Notes: a model not told the origin generated them from the sequence alone. DNA of 64,000 nucleotides from an uncultured Planktomarina sp. (GCA_905181815.1 CAJIZA010000005.1:153176-217175), one strand, 5' to 3'; numbered from the stretch's first letter, positions 45,695 through 56,233 are shown. Made by a program: numbers and translations.

Positions 45695-46636
45695 ATGATG
45701 TCTAATAGGCCTTCTCCGAGCCTAATCTCACCAACCATTCGCGATGCAATGGAACATTGGCTGCGTCATGAGCGCGCTCTGAAATCTGCGGCCGACAACA
45801 CCCTCAGCGCCTACGCAACAGATGTGGCAGGATTCACCGCTTTCATGGCCCAACATCGCGGTGGCCGGCAGGGGCTATCCTCTCTGGCCGCCATTGCCAC
45901 ACGCGACATGCGCGCGTGGATGGCACATGAGCGCGGTCGCGGAGTGAGCAGCCGCAGTTTGGCGCGATCTCTCTCTGCGGTAAAAACCTTCTTTCGTTGG
46001 CTCGCCGAGCGCCACACGCTTGAATCGACCGCCGTTTTATTGGCGCGCGCGCCAAAATTCGAACGCAAACTGCCCCGCCCTCTGGCCGAAGATGCAGCTC
46101 ATGAAATGATTGAGACCGTCGAGCTGCAGGCCCAAGAAGATTGGATCGCCGCCCGCGATGCCGCAGTTTTAACCTTGCTCTATGGCTGTGGCCTGCGGAT
46201 ATCTGAGGCACTCAGATTAACCGGGACAGATCATCCATTACCCGATGTATTGCGCATCACGGGCAAAGGCGGCAAGCAGCGATTGGTGCCGGTCCTACCG
46301 GTGGCCCGAGCCGCTGTCACGCGGTATGTAGAACTCTGTCCTTTTCATGTCGGCGCAAAAGATCCAATCTTTCGAGGAAAGCGCGGCGGGACATTGAGGC
46401 CAGGATTGGTTCAAAAATCCATGCGCATGGCTCGGATGCAATTAGGTCTGCCAGCAAGCGCCACCCCCCACGCCATGCGACACTCCTTTGCCACACATCT
46501 GCTCAGCGCCGGCGGTGACCTGCGCACAATCCAAGAGCTGCTCGGCCATGCTTCGCTGTCGACCACGCAAACCTATACCGCGGTCGACACCGCGCGTTTG
46601 ATGGATATATACAAAGCCGCCCACCCCAAAGCTTGA
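45695..46636 (+). CDS. xerC: Tyrosine recombinase XerC
   Basis: A 313-residue tyrosine recombinase that resolves chromosome dimers at dif. Catalytic residues are in YGCGLRISEAL (first Arg), the lysine of TGKGGKQRLVPV, HAMRHSFATHLLSAGGDLR (His/Arg), LLGHASLSTTQTY (His and Tyr). The ATG at 45695 follows the DUF484 stop by a few bases; a GTG at 45677 is also possible. It belongs to the DUF484-xerC unit. Confidence 0.9.
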   Translation: MMSNRPSPSLISPTIRDAMEHWLRHERALKSAADNTLSAYATDVAGFTAFMAQHRGGRQGLSSLAAIATRDMRAWMAHERGRGVSSRSLARSLSAVKTFFRWLAERHTLESTAVLLARAPKFERKLPRPLAEDAAHEMIETVELQAQEDWIAARDAAVLTLLYGCGLRISEALRLTGTDHPLPDVLRITGKGGKQRLVPVLPVARAAVTRYVELCPFHVGAKDPIFRGKRGGTLRPGLVQKSMRMARMQLGLPASATPHAMRHSFATHLLSAGGDLRTIQELLGHASLSTTQTYTAVDTARLMDIYKAAHPKA

Positions 46637-46671
46637 TTGCCACTTGTTGGCAATTGCGCCTATATGGGAGC

Positions 46672-47361
46672 ATGAATATTCGATTAAAAGCCTTGGCAGT
46701 TCACTTGCTGACTGCAACCGGTGCTGTTTTTGCCATGTTAGCAATGCTGGAAGCGGTCAATGAAAAATGGGACATGATGTTTGTCTGGCTCGTGGTGGCG
46801 TTTTTCGTCGATGGGATAGATGGTCCCTTAGCCCGTCGCTATGATGTCAAAACTAATGCGCCGTTGTTCGATGGGGTGCTGCTCGATTTAATCATCGATT
46901 ATCTCACCTATGTATTCATTCCTGCCTATGCGCTATTTGCCAGTGGCTTGCTGGCCGGATGGTCAGGATGGGTGGCGATCATTGTCATTACCTTCGCCAG
47001 TGCCATGTATTTCGCAGATCAGCGCATGAAGACCAAAGACAACTCGTTTCAGGGCTTTCCAGGCGCTTGGAATATGGCGGTGATTGTAATCTTCGCCACC
47101 GAACCCAACCATTGGGTCATTCTTGCGGCCGTTGCGCTCTTAGCTATTTCGATGTTCCTGCCGCTCAAATTTGTCCATCCTGTGCGCACGGAGCGCTGGC
47201 GCCCGTTGACCCTGCCCATTGCTTTGGCGTGGGTGGGCTTCGCCGCTTGGGCCGCTTGGGGCAATTTCACCGAGGTTTATTTAGCCAATCTCGGCTTAGT
47301 GGCCTGTTCGATCTATCTTCTCTTCGCAGGTATTACCCAGCAAATGATTGCGAGATCCTAA
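46672..47361 (+). CDS. pcs: Phosphatidylcholine synthase
   Basis: A 229-residue membrane enzyme of the CDP-alcohol phosphatidyltransferase family that condenses CDP-diacylglycerol with choline. The signature DGIDGPLARRYDVKTNAPLFDG is followed by LLDLIIDYLTYVFIP, and DNSFQGFPGAWNM is typical of Pcs. About eight hydrophobic segments are visible. The frame is open from 46633, but homologues start MNIRLKALAVHLLT. Confidence 0.88.
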   Translation: MNIRLKALAVHLLTATGAVFAMLAMLEAVNEKWDMMFVWLVVAFFVDGIDGPLARRYDVKTNAPLFDGVLLDLIIDYLTYVFIPAYALFASGLLAGWSGWVAIIVITFASAMYFADQRMKTKDNSFQGFPGAWNMAVIVIFATEPNHWVILAAVALLAISMFLPLKFVHPVRTERWRPLTLPIALAWVGFAAWAAWGNFTEVYLANLGLVACSIYLLFAGITQQMIARS

Positions 47362-48194
47362 AATCGGGTGAGTAGTACCCCGGCGACAATTATAAGCCCG
47401 GCCAAAATTTTGGTTGGCCCCATAGTGTCCCGAAAAAAGAACCAGCCCAACAGCATCGCGAATAGAATGGAGATTTCACGCAGTGCGGTGACCAGGGCAA
47501 TAGGCGCTTCCGTCATCGCCCAAACCACAAGCGCGTAAGCAATAAAGGAGGCAAATCCAGCCAAAAGCCCAAGCGCAATCTGCCCACGTCCCAGCGGAAG
47601 GACCGAACGACCGCGTAATGCCAATATTACGGGCGTGTAAAACACCGCAGAAAAAATCAGCAACCACGAGACATAGGCCAGCGCATCCCCCATCACCCGC
47701 GCGCCCAGCCCATCCACCAGTGAATAGCCCGCCGTGGCGGCCGCCGACCCAAGCGCCAGCGGAATGAGCCTGCGATCCTCGCCCGAACTGAACACCCCAT
47801 GCGCCATCAGGACGATCCCCAGTCCCAAGACCAATATCCCCAGCAGATCCAAACCACGCAACGGATCAATTCCGAAAAACAAGCTGACGATTAAAACGAT
47901 CATCGGCGCTGCCCCGCGCGCGATGGGATAGACCCGGCTTAAATCACCACGCTCGTACGCAAATCCTAAGAATAGTTGATAAAACATATGAATGAGGCCC
48001 GAGGCGATGAGCCAGAGCCAAGCCGCGCCCTGCGGCACCGGAACAAAGGGTAGAATGCAAAGACCAAAGAACGCATGTGCCAAAGTCAAAAGCAGCATGC
48101 CCGATTGCTTGTTCTGTCCAGTTTTAACCAAAGCATTCCAGCTGGCATGCAACAGCGCGGCAAACACCACCGAGCTGAACACCAGCCCAGTCAC
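47358..48194 (-). CDS. EamA-type (DMT superfamily) transporter
   Basis: A membrane protein of about 278 residues with ten predicted helices in two EamA halves. It begins LVFSSVVFAALLHASWNALVKTG and ends LLGWFFFRDTMGPTKILAGLI. I favour a GTG start at 48194, preceded by GAGG; the frame is open from 48236. The substrate is unknown. Its stop overlaps the convergent pcs stop. Confidence 0.8.
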   Translation of the reverse strand: MTGLVFSSVVFAALLHASWNALVKTGQNKQSGMLLLTLAHAFFGLCILPFVPVPQGAAWLWLIASGLIHMFYQLFLGFAYERGDLSRVYPIARGAAPMIVLIVSLFFGIDPLRGLDLLGILVLGLGIVLMAHGVFSSGEDRRLIPLALGSAAATAGYSLVDGLGARVMGDALAYVSWLLIFSAVFYTPVILALRGRSVLPLGRGQIALGLLAGFASFIAYALVVWAMTEAPIALVTALREISILFAMLLGWFFFRDTMGPTKILAGLIIVAGVLLTRF

Positions 48195-48260
48195 AGCGTC
48201 CTCACAATGCGAACGAAAGCGGGGCGAGCACGGCACCCCGCCCCAAAATCACACAGCGCC

Positions 48261-51167
48261 CTAGCGCAGCGCAGCATCGCAGCGCCCGCAGACACCGGCA
48301 TGACTGTGCTGACCCACATCAGGCAGAATTTTCCAACACCGCTGGCATTTCTCACCGCTGGCCTTCGCGAAGGACACCGCCACCCCATCTGTGTCTTCCA
48401 AGGCAAAGGCAGCCTCTGGCGCGGCTTCAGTCGAAATTTCAATGCCAGATGTAATACACAGATCTGCAAAACTGACAGATTTCAACACCTCTGCCACATC
48501 TGCGGATACATGGACCACCGGCGCCGCCTCAAGGCTGGAGCCGATGTTCTTTTCGCGCCGCTCCACTTCCAGCGCCCCGGTAACCACACGGCGCACTTTG
48601 CGGATGCTTGACCATTTCTCAGCCAAATCAGGATTGGACCAGCCGAGTGGGGTCTGCGGCATGTCTTGCAAATGCACCGAACTGCCCTCCTCCAGGTGAC
48701 GCTCCAGCCAAACCTCTTCCATAGTGAAGGTCAGAACCGGGGCCAGCCAAGTCGTCAAACGGTGATACAGGATATCCAAAACCGTCCGAGCGGCGCGGCG
48801 TTCTGCGGTATCGCCATCGCAGTAAAGCACGTCTTTGCGAATATCGAAGTAGAATGACGACAGATCCACAGTTGCAAATTGGAACAAGGCTTGGAAAACC
48901 CCCTGGAAATCATAGGCCGCATAGCCTTCCCGCACGGTGGCATCCAATTGCGCCAAACAATGCAAAACCCATTGCTCCAGCTCAGGCATTGCCTCGGGAG
49001 TCACCTGATCTGAAGGGGTGAAATCCGCCAATGAGCCCAGCATAAACCGCATAGTATTGCGCAGTCGGCGATAGCTATCGGCCACGCCTTTGAGAATCTC
49101 CGGACCAATCCGGAGATCGCTCGTGTAATCGGACTGCGCCACCCACAGACGCAAAATATCCGCACCATATTGCCGGGTCACATCCTCCGGCGAAACGGTG
49201 TTGCCGATGGATTTAGACATCTTCATGCCCTTTTCGTCCAGCGTGAACCCATGGGTCAGCACGCCCCGATAGGGCGCGCGGCCCTGCGTGCCGCAAGATT
49301 GCAGCATTGACGAATGGAACCATCCACGATGTTGGTCTGTGCCTTCAAGATAGAGGTCAGCCAAGCCATCACCAGAACCATCTGCCCGGTCGCGCAACAC
49401 AAAAGCATGCGTGGATCCGCTGTCAAACCAAACGTCCAGGATGTCGAACACCTGCGTGTAGTCTTTAGGTGCCACAATACCCGTCAAGAAGCGCTCTTTC
49501 GCGCCCTCTTGATACCAGGCATCCGCTCCTTCGGCCTCAAAAGCCTCTAATACGCGGGCGTTCACCTCTTCATTACGCAGCAGATAATCGTCATCCGTGG
49601 GCAGGCTACTGTTTTTGGTAAAGCACGTCAAAGGCACCCCCCAGGCACGCTGGCGCGACAAAACCCAATCGGGCCGTGCTTCAATCATGGAATACAATCT
49701 ATTACGCCCCGTCAGCGGGGTCCAAGTGACAAGCTCGTCAATGGAAGTCAGCGCCCGCTCGCGGATGGTCTTGCCATAGGTGTCTTGCCCATCGTTGACC
49801 GGCTTGTCGACTGCAGCAAACCATTGCGGCGTATTGCGATAGATCACAGGCGCCTTAGAGCGCCAGCTGTGTGGATAGCTGTGCTTGATTTTGCCACGCG
49901 CAAGCAATCCACCCACTTCGGCTAGTTTCTCAATGATCGCGCCATTGGCATTGCCCTCCTTGCCATTGGGCTTGAGGATCGCCTTGCCACCAAAAAATGG
50001 CAGATCAACGCGAAAACGCCCATCTTCCATCACGTTATAGGTGATCACCTGCTCCAACATGCCCAGGTCGCGATAGAGCTCAAACTCTTCCATACCGTGC
50101 GAGGGTGCACAATGCACAAATCCCGTGCCTTCACTGTCGGTGACAAAATCAGCCGCGCGGAAGTCGCGGATATCATCCCACTCGCCCTCACCGCCATCAA
50201 CACCATGCAACGGGTGGAGCAACTGGATCTTCGCCAAATCCTCCGACGTAATATCACATAAGCGACGATACATCGACGGCTCAAGGCGCGCACGGCCCAA
50301 GACATCTTCGGCCAATGCATCTGACAGAATAAATCGCTCACCGATCCTTGCCCAGCATTCCTCAGGCCGGCCAATCACCTCGTAAACCCCGTAGGAAATT
50401 CCCTCGCCATACACCACCGCCTTATTCGACGGCATGGTCCAAGGAGTCGTAGTCCATATCACAACTGCGGCGCTGTCTAATGTCGCATCACCCGTACCAA
50501 CTACTTGAAATTTCACCCAAACGGTGAAACTTTCCTTGTCATGATATTCGACCTCGGCTTCCGCAAGAGCCGTTTTCTCAACAGGCGACCACATAACAGG
50601 TTTTGAACCCTGATAAAGGGTGCCATTCATCAAGAATTTCTGAAATTCCGCCGCAATCACCCGCTCCGCATGAAAATCCATAGTCAAATACGGATTTTCC
50701 CATTTGCCGGTAATGCCAAGTCGCTTGAATTCATCGCGCTGGATATCAACCCAACCCGCGGCAAATTCGCGGCATTCCTGACGAAATTCGACCACGGGAA
50801 CCGCATCTTTATCTCGGCCTTTTTTGCGGTATTTCTCCTCTATTTTCCACTCAATCGGCAGACCGTGACAATCCCAACCCGGGATATAGCGCGCATCTTT
50901 GCCCATCATTTGCTGCGAGCGCACCACCATATCTTTAAGGATCTTATTGAGTGCATGACCAATGTGCAGGTTACCATTGGCATAGGGCGGCCCGTCATGC
51001 AGGGTAAAGCTCTCACGACCTGTTTTTTCCCGCAACCGGTCATAGATGCCGATCTCTTCCCAACGGGCCAGCCATTCGGGTTCGCGCTTTGGCAGGCCGG
51101 CACGCATGGGGAAATCGGTCTTAGGCAGATTGAGGGTGTCTTTGTAGTCAGTTGTTTGCTCGGACAT
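48261..51167 (-). CDS. ileS: Isoleucyl-tRNA synthetase
   Basis: A 968-residue class I synthetase. The HIGH motif is in YANGNLHIGHALNKILKD, KMSKS is in DEKGMKMSKSIGNTVSPEDV, the editing domain contains WTTTPWTMPSNKAVVYGE, and the C-terminal zinc site is CQRCWKILPDVGQHSHAGVCGRC. The ATG at 51167 (MSEQTTDYKDTLNLP) fits homologues; one four codons upstream exists. The length is normal. Confidence 0.96.
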   Translation of the reverse strand: MSEQTTDYKDTLNLPKTDFPMRAGLPKREPEWLARWEEIGIYDRLREKTGRESFTLHDGPPYANGNLHIGHALNKILKDMVVRSQQMMGKDARYIPGWDCHGLPIEWKIEEKYRKKGRDKDAVPVVEFRQECREFAAGWVDIQRDEFKRLGITGKWENPYLTMDFHAERVIAAEFQKFLMNGTLYQGSKPVMWSPVEKTALAEAEVEYHDKESFTVWVKFQVVGTGDATLDSAAVVIWTTTPWTMPSNKAVVYGEGISYGVYEVIGRPEECWARIGERFILSDALAEDVLGRARLEPSMYRRLCDITSEDLAKIQLLHPLHGVDGGEGEWDDIRDFRAADFVTDSEGTGFVHCAPSHGMEEFELYRDLGMLEQVITYNVMEDGRFRVDLPFFGGKAILKPNGKEGNANGAIIEKLAEVGGLLARGKIKHSYPHSWRSKAPVIYRNTPQWFAAVDKPVNDGQDTYGKTIRERALTSIDELVTWTPLTGRNRLYSMIEARPDWVLSRQRAWGVPLTCFTKNSSLPTDDDYLLRNEEVNARVLEAFEAEGADAWYQEGAKERFLTGIVAPKDYTQVFDILDVWFDSGSTHAFVLRDRADGSGDGLADLYLEGTDQHRGWFHSSMLQSCGTQGRAPYRGVLTHGFTLDEKGMKMSKSIGNTVSPEDVTRQYGADILRLWVAQSDYTSDLRIGPEILKGVADSYRRLRNTMRFMLGSLADFTPSDQVTPEAMPELEQWVLHCLAQLDATVREGYAAYDFQGVFQALFQFATVDLSSFYFDIRKDVLYCDGDTAERRAARTVLDILYHRLTTWLAPVLTFTMEEVWLERHLEEGSSVHLQDMPQTPLGWSNPDLAEKWSSIRKVRRVVTGALEVERREKNIGSSLEAAPVVHVSADVAEVLKSVSFADLCITSGIEISTEAAPEAAFALEDTDGVAVSFAKASGEKCQRCWKILPDVGQHSHAGVCGRCDAALR

Positions 51168-51425
51168 ATATCGTCTCATCTTTTATAAACTGGGGAAAGG
51201 CGGCGCGGTGGGCTCCAACGCCTTTGGCCCGGCAGCTGCATTGTCACAGTGCCGGGGATATAATTCGTAGAATGATCAATATCCGTTCCATCTAGAGCCG
51301 GTTATAAGCCCCTCTGTGCCGCTGCACAACTGGCTTGATACAGAGAGTTTGCCGCAGGGCTGAAAATTGGACCAAAACCCTTCAGCGCGTCTGATCCGAC
51401 ACGAAAACACCCATGAGTGCTCGCT

Positions 51426-52396
51426 TCATGATGCCATCACGCTGGGTGACGCACCGGCCTGAAAGGCAAAGGGGCGGCACAGCTGCATGGCCGCGACACC
51501 CAGCCGCGCGGTCAAAGCACCATTGATGACACCTTCGCCGAATTTTCTGGAAAACTTGGTCAAAACAGACCCTCCCGCAACCGAGCCGATGAGATCATCG
51601 CCAATGGCCACGGCCCCCGTTGCAATTACATGCGCCAAGGCCAGACGCGTCATACGCCAACTGCCGAAAAATCTTGACCGTCCGCCATATATCTCAGCAA
51701 TCTTGCGGATCATGCGCAGATTCGTGACCAGTGTTGCAATCACATCCACCAAGGCGAGCGGCATCAATGCGGTTAGGGTCGTGACCTGCCAGGCCGCGAC
51801 CTCTATATTTTGCTCGGCCAAACGGTCCAAAGGGGATAGCAGCGCACGCGCTGTCACCTCCATCACCCCATCGGCATCAAATATTTCTAGTTTTGGCTCC
51901 ATAAATCGTGCCACCTCCCAACGCAGCTCCTCCCGGCCACGGTAGAGAGCCTCAAGCTCGGCACAAACAAACTGCGCCTCGGACAGCACCCCAGACCCGC
52001 GCGCGCACAGGCCCACTGCTGAATTTGATCAATCCGCGTCAAACGACGCAAGGCCAAGATTTCCTTGCCCACCACCCACAACGTCGCAACGCAGGCGCCC
52101 ACTAGTAAGGCAACGGCCAGCCACCCCAGGGCAGGAAAGCGCAATATCAGCCCAGTCAAAAATTCCCAAATTGCCAGGCAAACACTAATCACCACAAAGG
52201 CGCTGAAAAACCCAATAGCCAAGCGCAGCGCACGACTGGGGCCCCTGCCGAGCATCAGCGTTGTCGCCTGAGAACCGGTAGGGCGCTGCCCCGCACCCAG
52301 GCCCGCCTCGGGTACCGGTGGGGCAGTTTCTGGGGTTACATCTTATTCTGATGCCAGCAGCTCCACGACCAAAGGCGCATTGCGTTTTTCATCCAT
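51426..52396 (-). pseudogene. ycjF: Broken YcjF/TIGR01620 (DUF697) membrane protein gene
   Basis: From the ATG at 52396 the frame reads MDEKRNAPLVVELLASE and hits TAA at 52343-52345. It then continues in frame (DVTPETAPPVPEAGLGAGQR) through two membrane helices to RLTRIDQIQQWACAR, and a frameshift near 52010 moves coding to another frame (GSGVLSEAQFVCAELEALY). The DUF697 part follows (LMPLALVDVIATLVTNLRMI; GGRSRFFGSWRM). One nonsense codon and one frameshift indicate an inactive gene. Overlap with the upstream GNAT gene marks the original operon. Confidence 0.82.
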
Positions 52397-52835
52397 GGGC
52401 CTGCCTCCAATACAGCATCATATCAGGCAGGTTGTAATCATTGTCCCGCCCATCACTAGTCTCCACCACCTGAAAGCCCAAGCTGCGATAAAAACCCTGC
52501 GCCCTCCGGTCACTTTGAAACACCCAAAGCCGAAGCTGGTCACATTGGGTTTGCGCATAGCTCATGGCCGTGCGCCCAAACCCACGCCTTTGAAACTCCG
52601 AACGAATATAAAGCGATTGCACGATATCCCTTTCTAGAGCCAAAAATCCAACGCACTGCCCCTGCCAGTGCAACATCGTCACCTGAGAGTGATCCAGCAA
52701 GACACGGCCATAATCGGCCCGCTCCACCGGATCATGCACGGAAGGGATCCAGCAGTTCGCGAGATACCATTCCTCCAAAATCGCACTGATCTCTGTGGCA
52801 TTAGACAGGTCAGCAGGGATAAAACGCAGACTCAC
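52389..52835 (-). CDS. GNAT-family N-acetyltransferase
   Basis: A 148-residue acetyltransferase, with the acetyl-CoA site LYIRSEFQRRGFGRTAMSYA and the C-terminal QGFYRSLGFQVVETS. The start overlaps the ycjX remnant stop, and the end overlaps the ycjF start. It appears intact between two dead genes. The substrate is unknown. Confidence 0.82.
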   Translation of the reverse strand: MSLRFIPADLSNATEISAILEEWYLANCWIPSVHDPVERADYGRVLLDHSQVTMLHWQGQCVGFLALERDIVQSLYIRSEFQRRGFGRTAMSYAQTQCDQLRLWVFQSDRRAQGFYRSLGFQVVETSDGRDNDYNLPDMMLYWRQAHG

Positions 52836-53161
52836 AAGACATCTCCAATCAAAAATTGCAGAGCTTTATCTGAGCGGATATGCAGCGGAGGATAGCCCGA
52901 CGGCAAAGACAATGGCCGCGGAGCAAAGGCTTGATCGTGAAACGTACCCTCCGCCAACTGCGTAACGCCGGCGCGGGCTTGTGCCAAAACCCGCGCCAGC
53001 AAAGCTGGAAACTCCACAGGATAAAATCCCACAGTTTTTCCCGCACGGCTGAGCCCGGTTACCCCAAGCCGGATGACCCGATCAGCGAAACGCCCGGACA
53101 CCGCACCAACTGCGCTGCCCGCAGCATTGCCCAGGCGATCTGTCGCTGAAGTTAAAACCAT
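52832..53161 (-). pseudogene. ycjX: Internally deleted YcjX (DUF463) P-loop gene
   Basis: The 109-codon frame begins with a YcjX N-terminus ending in the P-loop RLGVTGLSRAGKT. It then jumps to what looks like the C-terminus of the same family (LSLPSGYPPLHIRSDKALQF, then LIGDVL). Normal YcjX is about 470 residues, so some 360 residues of the GTPase core are missing while the frame remains open. The short product would keep a Walker A but no other nucleotide-binding motif. Confidence 0.75.
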
Positions 53162-53304
53162 GTCTTCCCTTTATCTTTATCTCATAGATAGGAAGCTGTG
53201 CAGGCTTTGCCTAGGCTTAAACTTTCCGACGCGCGCATCGATGCTATTAGTGTCGGGCTTTGCGGCAATTGCCAAATTCGCATGTACGGGTTAATGGCAG
53301 ATCC

Positions 53305-54078
53305 ATGCCTCGATATGCTCTCAAAATTGAATACCATGGCCAAGGTTTCTATGGCTGGCAGCGGCAAAATGATCTGCCCACCGTGCAAAGTGCGCTGGAA
53401 CAGGCTTTAGCACAGCTAGAGTCAAATCTGCCCAACATAGCGGCTGCCGGGCGCACCGACACGGGCGTGCATGGACTGGGGCAGGTAGCCCATTGCGACA
53501 TGCGCAAGCCTTGGGATCCAATAAAGCTGAAAGGCGCGCTGAATTATCACCTGAAACCCAATCGCATTGCCGTGCTCGATTGCCAGCAAGTGGATCCAGA
53601 CTGGCATGCTCGATTTTCCGCTATTGGCCGCGACTACCTGTTTCGGCTTGTCTGCCGCGCGGCCCCAGTGACCCATGATGCCGGTTTGGTCTGGCAATCC
53701 CGTCACCCGCTGGATGTAGACGCCATGCGCGCTGGCGCCACTTTTCTTGTGGGCAACCATGATTTCACCACTTTTCGCTCAACCATGTGCCAAGCAAAAA
53801 GCCCAATCAAAACCTTGGATGTCTTGGATATCACCACCCATGATTACCGCGAGGGCCAAGAGATTCGCTTTCACGTCAAAGCTCGCAGCTTTCTGCACAA
53901 TCAGGTGCGCAGTCTGGTCGGCACGCTTGAACGGGTCGGCGCTGGGGCTTGGTCTCCCGAGCGGGTGGCAGAGGTATTGGCGGCCCGCGAACGCGCCGCC
54001 TGCGGGCCCGTTTGCCCGCCCGATGGGCTCTATCTTGAACATGTGCGCTATGAAAAGGACGTGTTCAGCCGGCCCTAG
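53305..54078 (+). CDS. truA: tRNA pseudouridine(38-40) synthase
   Basis: A 257-residue enzyme that makes pseudouridine at positions 38-40 of tRNA anticodon arms. [20 protein letters not shown] is at the start, the catalytic aspartate is in [17 protein letters not shown], and [10 protein letters not shown] and [13 protein letters not shown] follow. The start at 53305 matches homologues. Its stop overlaps the convergent DUF3726 gene. Confidence 0.95.
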   Translation: MPRYALKIEYHGQGFYGWQRQNDLPTVQSALEQALAQLESNLPNIAAAGRTDTGVHGLGQVAHCDMRKPWDPIKLKGALNYHLKPNRIAVLDCQQVDPDWHARFSAIGRDYLFRLVCRAAPVTHDAGLVWQSRHPLDVDAMRAGATFLVGNHDFTTFRSTMCQAKSPIKTLDVLDITTHDYREGQEIRFHVKARSFLHNQVRSLVGTLERVGAGAWSPERVAEVLAARERAACGPVCPPDGLYLEHVRYEKDVFSRP

Positions 54079-54584
54079 TCATTATCACTCAAACCAGCCC
54101 CAGCCCCCCCAAGACGGGAGGCATCAGTCTCTGGCACATAGGTCAATGCGGCGAATCTGGCCACTTGCTGCCAAATTTCCGGCACCACTGCGCCGCGCGA
54201 TACCTCTGGACGCATCGCATCTTTTCCAGTAAAAACCACATCCGCCGCCGCCGCCGCAATCGACAGGCCGCGGGACCGAGCGAGTGCATGGGCCAGATCA
54301 CAGGCCGCCAAGCCGCAAATGCGCACCGGCCACACCCCCAGCACGGCCGCATCCGCACAGGCCGAAAAGTCGCGAAGCAAAGATGCATCGTGCACCGTCA
54401 GGCCTTCAGAAAAATCAAACTTCGCAGGCTTCATAGGCTGGGCCAAATGCGGCAGCAAGGCGCCCAAGGCTTGCGGAGATTCCAGTAGAGCCACGGCCAC
54501 CTCTTGGGACTGTCCCATTGGAACACCTACGCCCCGGCAGGCTTTTAGCACCAACATTTGTAGCTCGTTAGACGAGACAATCAT
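54075..54584 (-). CDS. DUF3726 family protein
   Basis: A 169-residue soluble protein. It starts [20 protein letters not shown], which fits DUF3726 (xSxNEIExxxxKAxRGxGxPxG). Function unknown. The ATG overlaps the stop of the 550-residue gene upstream, so it is the last gene of a three-gene coupled unit with that gene and the dipeptidase. Confidence 0.72.
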   Translation of the reverse strand: MIVSSNELQMLVLKACRGVGVPMGQSQEVAVALLESPQALGALLPHLAQPMKPAKFDFSEGLTVHDASLLRDFSACADAAVLGVWPVRICGLAACDLAHALARSRGLSIAAAAADVVFTGKDAMRPEVSRGAVVPEIWQQVARFAALTYVPETDASRLGGAGAGLSDND

Positions 54585-56233
54585 GGCGCAGACACTGGAA
54601 GCCACCAATCATCGCACGCATTGCCATCGGCCAAGTCTTGTGCCAACGGTGCCCCCTGCGCCAGCGTAATCCGGGTCCAAAGCTGCGACTTTGGGTCAAA
54701 TTTACTGGCACCAAAAAACGACAATTTGCAACGCAGCATATCAATTGGCGCCATATCCGCATCAACCAGATTGTCGCGAATTTCCGCATAAGGATTTTGG
54801 GCCAAAGCCTGCACCCGCTGAACGGCATAGCGATGCTCAGGGAATTGTGCTAAAAATTGCCAAATCGGTCCGCTGTGACCGGGCAAATCCTTGGCAAGGT
54901 CCTGAATGCGCCGCGCGATATCAAGCGGGCTTTCCCGATCTTCGCCCGGCTCCGATTGTCGTTGCCCAATGCGTGGCTCCAACTTAGCTTCAGAGACATA
55001 CCAAAATTGCGCGCTAGCTTGCGGATCTGTGAAATCAATCTCGGTCGCAAATTCGCAATGCTCCTGCAAAAGCGCGCGGAGCTCTTCACAGCTCATTTGC
55101 GCATGCAAAACAGGATTAAACGGATTGGCCATGCACTCTATCAACCCATCCACCAAATCACCAAAAGGCTCAATCAGCCAGCTGACTGCCAGTTCTTGCA
55201 AATCGCAGCTGCCTGCGCGGCTGCGATCCAAAAGCGCTTCAACAGCACCTTCCTGGCAAAGCCCGGCCTCTGTCATCCCCTGCGTGAGGCACGCCCATTC
55301 TTGCCGCAGTGTTACAATCCGCGCCTGATGCATCGGGTCAGGAATATTCCACTCAAGCAAGTGCTGCGCGGCCCGTCGTGCCAGGACGATCAACCTCTGT
55401 GCCGCGCCTCCATCAATCTGCGCAGCACGCACCCGCGCCAAGGCGGTCTCACGGCAAATCATCCAAGAGTGCAGCAAGAGAGGATGCGACACCAAAAACG
55501 GCGCCATGCCCAAGCCAGTTGAATTGCCAATGCCCAATTGTCGTTTCACCCGCGCCGGAAGGGGCCCGCCCCCCATGTGCTCGACCAAATCATGGGTGAA
55601 GGTGCGGATCAGCCAGACTGTGAGCATTTCGGCCATGAAGGGCCCTTCAAGCCCCGGTCGTTGAGCCATGACGCGCCGATCAGCAATTCCAAACTTGCCA
55701 TTGCCGTAAACCGCCGTGGTGCGCATCAAATAGCCGATCTGATGAATCATCCCCATCGGTAGGGCGCTGCCCCCGCGTAAGGCGCCGACAATCTGCTCAA
55801 ACAAGCGGACGGATTTATTGGCCCGCGACAGGCAAAGATCTTTTTCTGTGAACCGTCCCGCCTCTTGCAGGGGGGCCTGGCTTGACAGGCGCGCAACCTC
55901 AGCGGCATCTGGCACCCCATCATACAGCACAAAGGCCGCATCCCAAGCCTCAGCAATCACCCGGTCAGTGCGCATGTCCGGGTCAAGCGGCTGGGTGATG
56001 GCAAAGAGCGAATAGCAGTGCCCACCCAGTGTCACCGTATAAACCGACGTGCCGTAGCCATCGCCATCTATCTGCCAATGCGGCCGGCTCACCCGGCTGC
56101 CATCCGCAATCAGACGGCGGGTTAATGTACGCAGAAAGGACAGGCGCGAGGGAAACATGGACCCCATACGCCTCAAGCGCATCACCTCATCGCCAGAGCG
56201 CAGATCACCCTGCTCTATCAAGGAATCTTTCAT
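54581..56233 (-). CDS. Conserved protein of unknown function (550 residues)
   Basis: Starts MKDSLIEQGDLRSGDEVMRL from the ATG at 56233, which overlaps the dipeptidase stop (ATGA). No signal peptide or membrane segment is evident. Conserved-looking segments are GDGYGTSVYTVTLGGHCYSL, FTEKDLCLSRANKSVRLFEQ, MRTTAVYGNGKFGIADR and GIGNSTGLGMAPFLVSHPLL. I do not recognise a characterised family. The tight coupling with a peptidase and DUF3726 suggests a shared pathway. Confidence 0.7.
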   Translation of the reverse strand: MKDSLIEQGDLRSGDEVMRLRRMGSMFPSRLSFLRTLTRRLIADGSRVSRPHWQIDGDGYGTSVYTVTLGGHCYSLFAITQPLDPDMRTDRVIAEAWDAAFVLYDGVPDAAEVARLSSQAPLQEAGRFTEKDLCLSRANKSVRLFEQIVGALRGGSALPMGMIHQIGYLMRTTAVYGNGKFGIADRRVMAQRPGLEGPFMAEMLTVWLIRTFTHDLVEHMGGGPLPARVKRQLGIGNSTGLGMAPFLVSHPLLLHSWMICRETALARVRAAQIDGGAAQRLIVLARRAAQHLLEWNIPDPMHQARIVTLRQEWACLTQGMTEAGLCQEGAVEALLDRSRAGSCDLQELAVSWLIEPFGDLVDGLIECMANPFNPVLHAQMSCEELRALLQEHCEFATEIDFTDPQASAQFWYVSEAKLEPRIGQRQSEPGEDRESPLDIARRIQDLAKDLPGHSGPIWQFLAQFPEHRYAVQRVQALAQNPYAEIRDNLVDADMAPIDMLRCKLSFFGASKFDPKSQLWTRITLAQGAPLAQDLADGNACDDWWLPVSAP

